Source: Meloidogyne chitwoodi | Taxonomy: Eukaryota; Nematoda; Chromadorea; Rhabditida; Meloidogynidae | Reading direction: 5' to 3' | NCBI GenBank assembly: GCA_015183035.1 | Contig: JACZZP010000003.1 | Location: 868,001 to 932,000 of the forward strand | Length of the DNA stretch: 64,000 nt | Shown here: piece after piece, positions 58,301 through 64,000 of the stretch | How the letters are laid out: each line of letters begins with the position of its first letter | Position numbering within the stretch: position 1 is the stretch's first letter | Translations under genes and position numbers: made by a program | The notes under the pieces: model-generated | What the model saw: the letters and a program-made list of their open reading frames with translations, nothing else | What the model was told of the DNA's origin: nothing | Databases searched by the model: none

Positions 58301-61300
58301 CTTTCATCTTCAGTCCAGAAACCGCAACAATCTTCAATTGCCACATCAAATCAATCAGAGGCAAACACTTGTGTTGCTGAAAATAGTCCTTTTCTAGTCA
58401 ATTTACTGAGGTTTCTCTTATTTTTTACTTTTATTTAATATTATTAACTATTTAGTAATAAACCTACTAGTTCACCTGTTCTACAACAATCACAAAATTC
58501 ACAACAAATTTTACAACAGAATGTTACGCCTTCGCTTCAACAGCAACAACAAATAATGTTGGTAAAACAGCAGCAAGTGGCAGCTCTTCAACAGCAACAA
58601 CATCAATGTCTTGATCCTGGTAGTAGTGGATGTCTTCCTCCATATCAACAGACACATCATTTGAATTCACAACATTACGGAGGACCAATGAATTTACAAC
58701 AACAACAAGTTATTTTTAACTAAATTGCTTTTTTATTTATTTCTAATTGATTTAATCCTTTATGATCATCAATCTTTCAATTTTTAGTTTCTATTCTTAC
58801 TACCTTATCCCATATAATAACTATTATTTTTATTATTATATTATAATATTTAATTTAAGCAAATGTATCAACAACAACATCAAAGGCTAACCCAACAATC
58901 AATGATTTATGGTGTTGGCCCTTCAGTAGTATTAAATAACCCTCCTCAACAACAACATTATATGATCATTGGTTCTCCTCCAACTGGATCTTCTTCATCT
59001 CAATATCATCGTCAATCTATGCAATGCAGCGCCAATGGCCAGCCAACACCAGGCGGAATCATTGCTTCACCTCCAGGTGCACCTTCTCCTTATTTTGGAA
59101 CGCCTCCAATTTATACGCCACAAAATATTATTGCTCCAAATGCCGGTATTGAGGATGGAGACCCTAATAGACAGGGGGCTTAATTTAAAATTATTTTAGG
59201 ATGCTCTGCAATTAGTACACAAGTTACTGTTGATGAGTCACCGAAAAAGCGAAAGCGAATCTCAAAAAAACAACAAAAGGAGCAACAGCTTAAGGTCAGA
59301 AATTTCATTTTCTTACATATTTATTAAATTTTTCTGAGTTATTTGTTTATTCGCTTGCTATTAATAATAAATAAGGAAAAATATAGTACATATAAATCAA
59401 CTAATGTTTGAAATAATATTAAAATATTTTTTATTTTATAAAACAGGAAGAACGTGAACAACATCAAATGCGTCTCCAAGAGCAACAACATACAACAGCA
59501 ATGGCTGCATTTCGCCATCATCAACAGATGATTTATATGCAACAACAAAGAATGGCTGGTGGGGGTGTACCGCAACAAATGTGCGGTATGCCTCTTAATA
59601 TGCAAGCTTGTCAAATTCCACCTGGTCAAGTTGTTGCTTCACATCAACATTATCAGCAACAGCAGATGGTGAGTTCTAGTTTAATCCCCAAATATTATTT
59701 TGATTTTAAATTTTTTATATAAATATTTGTTATTTTTTTATTTTATTTTTTAGTATCAACAACATTATATCGGATTAAATGGGCAGCCTACTACTCAAAA
59801 ACCACAAGATACAAATGTCATTCAAAACAATTTGTCATCTTCTATTTGCTCCCATGGAGCACCCCAAAAAAATTCTCCGATTCAGATTTCTGGGACTTCA
59901 ATACCACAACAACAATATGTTGTCTCAATTCAACCTGGGCAACAACCGCAACAGAATAATTACTATATAATGTCTCCACAACAGCAAGCTGCGTGGACAA
60001 ATGCAACTAATCAAGTGCCTCCATGTGGAATGCAACAACAAAATGTTTGTTTAAAAATTATTTAAGAGATATTTATTGGAGTGTTTGAGAAATTACATAT
60101 AGGAAATTTGAGTCCTGACATCTTTAATATAGAATATTTACCTAAATTTGGGTACTTTTATTATTTTTTGTCAAAAATTACAGGCTTTAACCGAATTTCC
60201 TGCTACTACAACAAATCAATCCCAGCAACAGCACCAACAAATGATTCAGTCACAGCAAGCTTTTCGTACTCCGAGCACTCCACATTATTTTTCTCAATCG
60301 CCAGCTAGTGCAACACCTTTTTATTCTCCTCCACCATCCCACAATCAACAGCAACAATCAGTTGGACCCATTTCTACCATTTGCAGTGGGCCTACACCTC
60401 CACATTCTGTTGGAAGCTTTGGAAGTATTTTGTTTTAACTATTAAATTTGAACATAATTATAAAAAAGTTAACTAGTTTTTTGTTATTTAATAATAACTC
60501 GTTATTTGTATTTTTTATTTTACGAACTTTACAATTAGACATTGAACATCTAAAGTTAAAAACAAGCCTATGCCTGTTTATATTCATTTTTAAGATTCAC
60601 AGCAAATGCATTCTGATACTCCAAATGGATCTTCTTTGGATATGAATGTTGAAACGACAAAGAAGCATAACACATTGGACCAAACCCAAAACCATCAACT
60701 GATGACTAATTTACAACATCCGTCCAATGAATTTTATCACCAACAACAAAGATTCCATTATCAGAGGCAACAAACAATGGTTGGTCAGCAGCAAAGTACA
60801 AATCATCAAACTTCACAGAATTCTTTGTATCAACAACAACCTTCTCAAAATTTCCCACAACTTTCGGATTTTGCTGAAAGTGGTTTAGGTGATGCAAATG
60901 ATTTGAGTGTTCCTACAATTTTGAACGAAGGAATTGATGATTTGGATTCAATTGAGCCAATGCGTTATGGAAGTGAACAACAACAGCAAAATCATAATTT
61001 AGATCAAAGGCAACAGCAACAAATAGTTTTACAACAGCAGAATGATTTTTATAGAGAAAATCAACAACAATTATTGGGACAACAAGGACAAGGACAGCCA
61101 AAACAAAATGTTCAGGGAGTTAAACGACAGCTACTTAATTCTGGTCAACCAGTGCAACAATGCAAAAAACAAAAACGAAAATATTCTAATCATCAAATTC
61201 AAAATGGAATGGACGATGAAAAGAAAAATATATTAACAAAGGTAGATAGAAATGATAATTCTGGTGTCTAGACTCTAGTTTTCTTTTTAGTTTTTTTTTT

Positions 61301-61588
61301 CAAATATAGTGTGTATTGATTTTTTATTTTATAATATTTTAATATTCATTTTCGATTTTTTAGAATGATAAATCTCATCAGGACATATTAAAGATGGCTA
61401 TAGAGCAAAGAAAAATGTCAGAAATAGTTCTCCTTCCTGATCGTTCGCCACAACTTGGTGACACACCATTGAGTCCATCTAAACTAAGTGAAACTCAAGA
61501 TCGAAATGTATCTGATTCAATCGCTTCTGTGATGGAAAGAGTGGCAAAACATGGACAGCCCTTTGTATCTAAAACTAGTAATTTTTAG
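55374..61588 (+). CDS. Long Gln/Asn/Ser-rich nuclear-type protein, family not recognised
   Basis: More than 1,200 residues over at least 16 exons whose phases join. The 5' end is unresolved: the first confident exon follows TTTTCAG at 55373. Low-complexity Ser/Thr/Gln sequence dominates. A more conserved-looking core is LRISSTAALQFRRLALHHSK, VLSIIGINSIQFNLRNTGIQ and CLSPIVQLIEKRAPSLNHIS followed by the basic RRRSRLHHLRQQKQ (57500-57780). Later come a classical nuclear signal (ESPKKRKRISKKQQKEQQLK) and Gln-rich exons (for example QQHQQMIQSQQAF and YQQQHQRLTQQSM), Pro-rich PTPGGIIASPPGAPSPYFG, an acidic FAESGLGDANDLSVPTILN, and a final exon with LLPDRSPQLGDTPLSPSKLS then SVMERVAKHGQPF. Composition and NLS suggest a transcriptional co-regulator; no domain of a known family is identified. 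The stop is at 61586-61588 unless the 62.6-kb exon is joined. Confidence 0.6.
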
Positions 61589-62568
61589 ATTGTTTATCAT
61601 ATATTACTACTTCCGGTTTGCGTTAGTTAAGTCCCAAGTTTGTTTTAGAGGAACAAGATCTTTTCATGATTTTACTTTATTTTTTGGATCTATTATAAAT
61701 TTACACATAATAAGGACTTAACTGACGTTTTCTCTTTTCATTCTGCCACTAAGAACGAACTCGTTTTAAATTATCTTTATATCAAACAATTATTATTCTC
61801 ATTGGTTGATACATAATTTATATCAAAATATTATGAAATCAAATAAGCGTTTTTTTTTTGTTTTGTTTTTCTACCCTCTAAAAAATGAGGAGAAAAAACG
61901 CCTTATATTTTGAGCAATACTTAAATAAAATTTCACATCCTTGTTTTTGTTCCTTTTTTCAAATTTCACTTTATTCATAAAACCAAATTATTTAAAAAAT
62001 GTCAATACATCTGCATTTATAGTCCAAAAGTTTGTATTTTATAATTATTATGTTGAAGTTAAAACCTAGTTTTTTCTTTCTTAAATTATACTATTAAATA
62101 TTTAAAACAAATAGTTCATTTCTAATCCTAAAAAACTGTTTATCTTCTTTAAGAAAGTTATACAAAACAAGGTTTTTTCTTCTACAAATATTCAAATGAC
62201 TTAAAAATGATTCTAGGTCCTTTAGTTACTAGGCAAACTCCATTTTATCTCATTGTCTGTAAATATGAAATTAAAAAGAAATCTATATGTATTTGTTTCC
62301 CCTTTGCGCAACTCCCCAAAACACGTACATTAAAAAAATAAATAATTTTTAGCCTCAATTTTCTCCCACATATTTTTATATAAATTTATTTGATGGTTAC
62401 TAACTGTGAGCGGCATATTACTCTCCTACATTTCTACTTCTATATATGTTACCCAATTTTATACAATGATTATAAAAACATTTAAATTTAAAATCTTGTC
62501 TTTTTTATGTTTAATAAAAATAAATTTCACATGTGTAATTTTGAAACTTTCTATAATACTATATTTAG
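61589..62568. other. Non-coding region, probably 3' UTR or a long intron of the Gln-rich gene
   Basis: AT-rich; no exon seen until the acceptor at 62568. Confidence 0.4.
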
Positions 62569-62689
62569 TCCAGAGAGTGGGTCTGTTAACACCCTTTTAT
62601 CAGTTTTACAGTTTCCTACAGAACGGGCAGATGATTTTAAAAGGCTTAATGTCCATCTGGGAGCTAATAATAACAATAAAGAAATTTGA
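62569..62689 (+). CDS. Candidate terminal exon (ESGSVNTLLSVLQFPTER)
   Basis: Behind an ATATTTAG acceptor, one frame reads PESGSVNTLLSVLQFPTERA, then DDFKRLNVHLGANNNNKEI and stops. It looks protein-like compared with its surroundings, and may be the last exon of the preceding Gln-rich gene. The donor near 61577 (GTAATT) gives the wrong phase, so an extra exon or a different gene would be needed. Confidence 0.35.
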
Positions 62690-62762
62690 AAATAACTTTA
62701 TTTCTCTACTAATGTGAGAAATAACCCAATACATGAAAGCGGAAATTAAGATGGGAAAAAAG

Positions 62763-63324
62763 TAGTGACCGGAAAAATCGATTTTTCCGGATTTCCGGAC
62801 CGGATTTGATTTTTTATTAATTTTTCAAAAAAAATGTAAAAATATTGGTAAAAAACTTCATTTTTCAAAATAAGCAACAATAAAATTTTATTAATAAGAG
62901 TAATTCAATTGTGGGATTGCTTTGTTCAAAAAAATCAAATATTCAGCATTTTCAGGTGTATATCCTGCATTTTTAATCGCAATTAAAATATAATATAAAT
63001 TCAATAATTTATGCAATAAGAGAAAAATTAATTTACTAAGTAATTGCTAAATATTTACCCACAAAACTGCATTTTATAATTCTCAATCGTCCTCTTTTAC
63101 ATCATTATGCCAAAAAAATAAAAAAATTGAAAAATCCGGAATTAGGTACAAAAAAATCGCCGGATTTGAATCCGGACCCGGATTTTGTGAACAGAGCCGG
63201 ACCGGATCCGGCCGGATTTTTCGGGATTAATCCGGGTCCGGAAAAATCCGGAAATTGCGAAACCTGGATTTGGGACCCGGACTCCCGAAAAATTCGGCCG
63301 GATCCGGTCCGGCGCCGGTCACTA
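62763..63324. mobile_element. 562-bp hAT-like MITE with CCGGAT repeats
   Basis: Exact 10-bp terminal inverted repeats TAGTGACCGG / CCGGTCACTA. Flanking octamers GAAAAAAG (62755-62762) and GAAAAAAA (63325-63332) match at seven of eight positions, consistent with a hAT-type target duplication. The ends are rich in CCGGAT/ATCCGG units (for example AATCCGGACCCGGATTTTGT), the centre is AT-rich. Frames through the repeats are incidental. Confidence 0.75.
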
Positions 63325-63395
63325 GAAAAAAATAATAATTAGAGTGAACGATGTTTACATTTTTTTAAAATAAAGTCGCGATTACCCGGTCGTAC

Positions 63396-63405
63396 TTTTC
63401 CCGCG
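63396..63405 (+). promoter_or_regulatory. E2F-type site upstream of cyclin E
   Basis: TTTTCCCGCG contains the consensus TTTSSCGC (as TTTCCCGC), about 155 bases before the cyclin E start. Cyclin E is a classical E2F target in animals; the site is GC-rich in AT-rich surroundings. It is also the right half of a short AGTCGCG...CGCGACT inverted repeat. Function inferred. Confidence 0.45.
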
Positions 63406-63559
63406 ACTAAATGTGCTTTACCAATTTTCTAATTTACCTTTAATCCTTATATCCTATTTATTAGTTTCGTAAATCTTATCAATTTTTTATCTTTTTCTTA
63501 CAATTAGATTAATTAAATTTGAATACAGACAATTATTTATACATAGTACATACATAATT

Positions 63560-64000
63560 ATGCCAAATAATCAAGTAACTGCACCACATTCACCAAAAAC
63601 TGGACGTAGAAAGCGGTATCCCGATATTCCAGACATTGACTTTGATGATAATGTGTGTGAGCCTCCATCTCAATTTGACTCTAGCGACATGGGCTCGCCA
63701 AAAAAGGTTTTTTAAAATTTCCTAATTTTTAATATATTTAAGGTTTGGTCTTTATTATGCGAGAAAGATGAGAAGTATAAACGTGATCCTCATCTCTTCT
63801 TGCGTCAACAAAGGATTAATCCAAAAATGAGGGCAATGCTTATTGATTGGATAATGGATGTAATGATATATGTATCTGTTAGTTATATTTAATTTGTATC
63901 TCTAGGTTTGTGCTGATAAGCATTTACATAGAGAAACTTTTCATCTTTGTGTTGACTATGTTGACCGTTATTTGGGTTTGAGCGGTGTACTTGAATTTAA
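63560..64000 (+). CDS. cye: Cyclin E, 5' part (runs off the window)
   Basis: G1/S cyclin that activates CDK2. Exons 63560-63706, 63743-63859 and 63906 onward join in frame. Protein: MPNNQVTAPHSPKTGRRKRY, PDIPDIDFDDNVCEPPSQFD, SSDMGSPKK, then the start of the cyclin box: VWSLLCEKDEKYKRDPHLFL, RQQRINPKMRAMLIDWIMDV, CADKHLHRETFHLCVDYVDR, YLGLSGVLEF. The W..L..KE..Y.RD..FL..HP.....RA.L.DW..EV pattern and LHRETF...DY.DRY are typical of cyclin E. The N-terminal tail is short (about 50 residues) and includes a basic patch and SP sites. The 3' part lies outside the window. Confidence 0.88.

Noticed and set aside
63127..63342. Frame with repeated PDP/DPD peptides
   Set aside because: Translation of CCGGAT repeats in the MITE at 62763.

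Overview
The window is a strongly AT-rich, gene-dense invertebrate sequence. Very short introns (about 35-60 bp) with a minimal TTTNAG acceptor, acceptor-like sites just upstream of start codons (as expected for spliced-leader trans-splicing), a nematode-type serpentine receptor, and FLYWCH and DEG/ENaC genes point to a nematode. Compact introns and extreme AT content would suit a root-knot-type (Meloidogyne-like) plant parasite, but the genus is an inference from overall character. No bacterial, viral or CRISPR feature is seen.

Layout. 1-2.2 kb: gene-free AT-rich DNA. 2.2-11.5 kb (minus): a seven-helix chemoreceptor-like gene, ALG11 mannosyltransferase preceded on the same strand by a broken SYS1 relic, and a two-SH3 CIN85/CD2AP-type adaptor. 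11.6-17.3 kb (plus): ferritin, then the ribosome-maturation GTPase EFL1. 17.4-24.5 kb (minus): a three-domain granulin and a nicotinic acetylcholine receptor subunit whose 3' half is bracketed by a 368-bp inverted repeat. 25.9-31.1 kb: phosphofructokinase (plus) facing a DEG/ENaC channel (minus). 31.7-43 kb: a scribbler/ZNF608-609-like zinc-finger gene, a 51-residue ATP synthase epsilon gene with an 11-nt coding exon, ribosomal protein P2, a two-FLYWCH-domain protein, a thiamine-pyrophosphate-type mitochondrial carrier, a stray copy of the DEG/ENaC last exon, and an Aurora kinase.

43-48 kb is a transposon graveyard: an acyl-CoA dehydrogenase pseudogene split by a 629-bp foldback element with an 8-bp target duplication, and several other palindromic elements. 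48-54 kb (plus): a membrane-anchored gene with a Lon-protease-like domain in which the catalytic Lys position reads Glu, a repeat-rich 2.5-kb gap, and TRAP-alpha (SSR1). 55.4-61.6 kb: a very long Gln/Asn-rich nuclear-type protein. 63.6 kb to the end: the start of cyclin E, with an E2F-like site upstream.

Most genes are conserved housekeeping genes (glycosylation, glycolysis, ribosome maturation, translocon, mitosis) with no common pathway. The unusual content is (a) the Lon-like protein with tandemly duplicated exons, (b) a group of MITE-like foldback elements whose ends are built from short GC-rich tandem repeats, and (c) several gene relics. All splice models were read by eye; internal exon edges may be off by a few bases.
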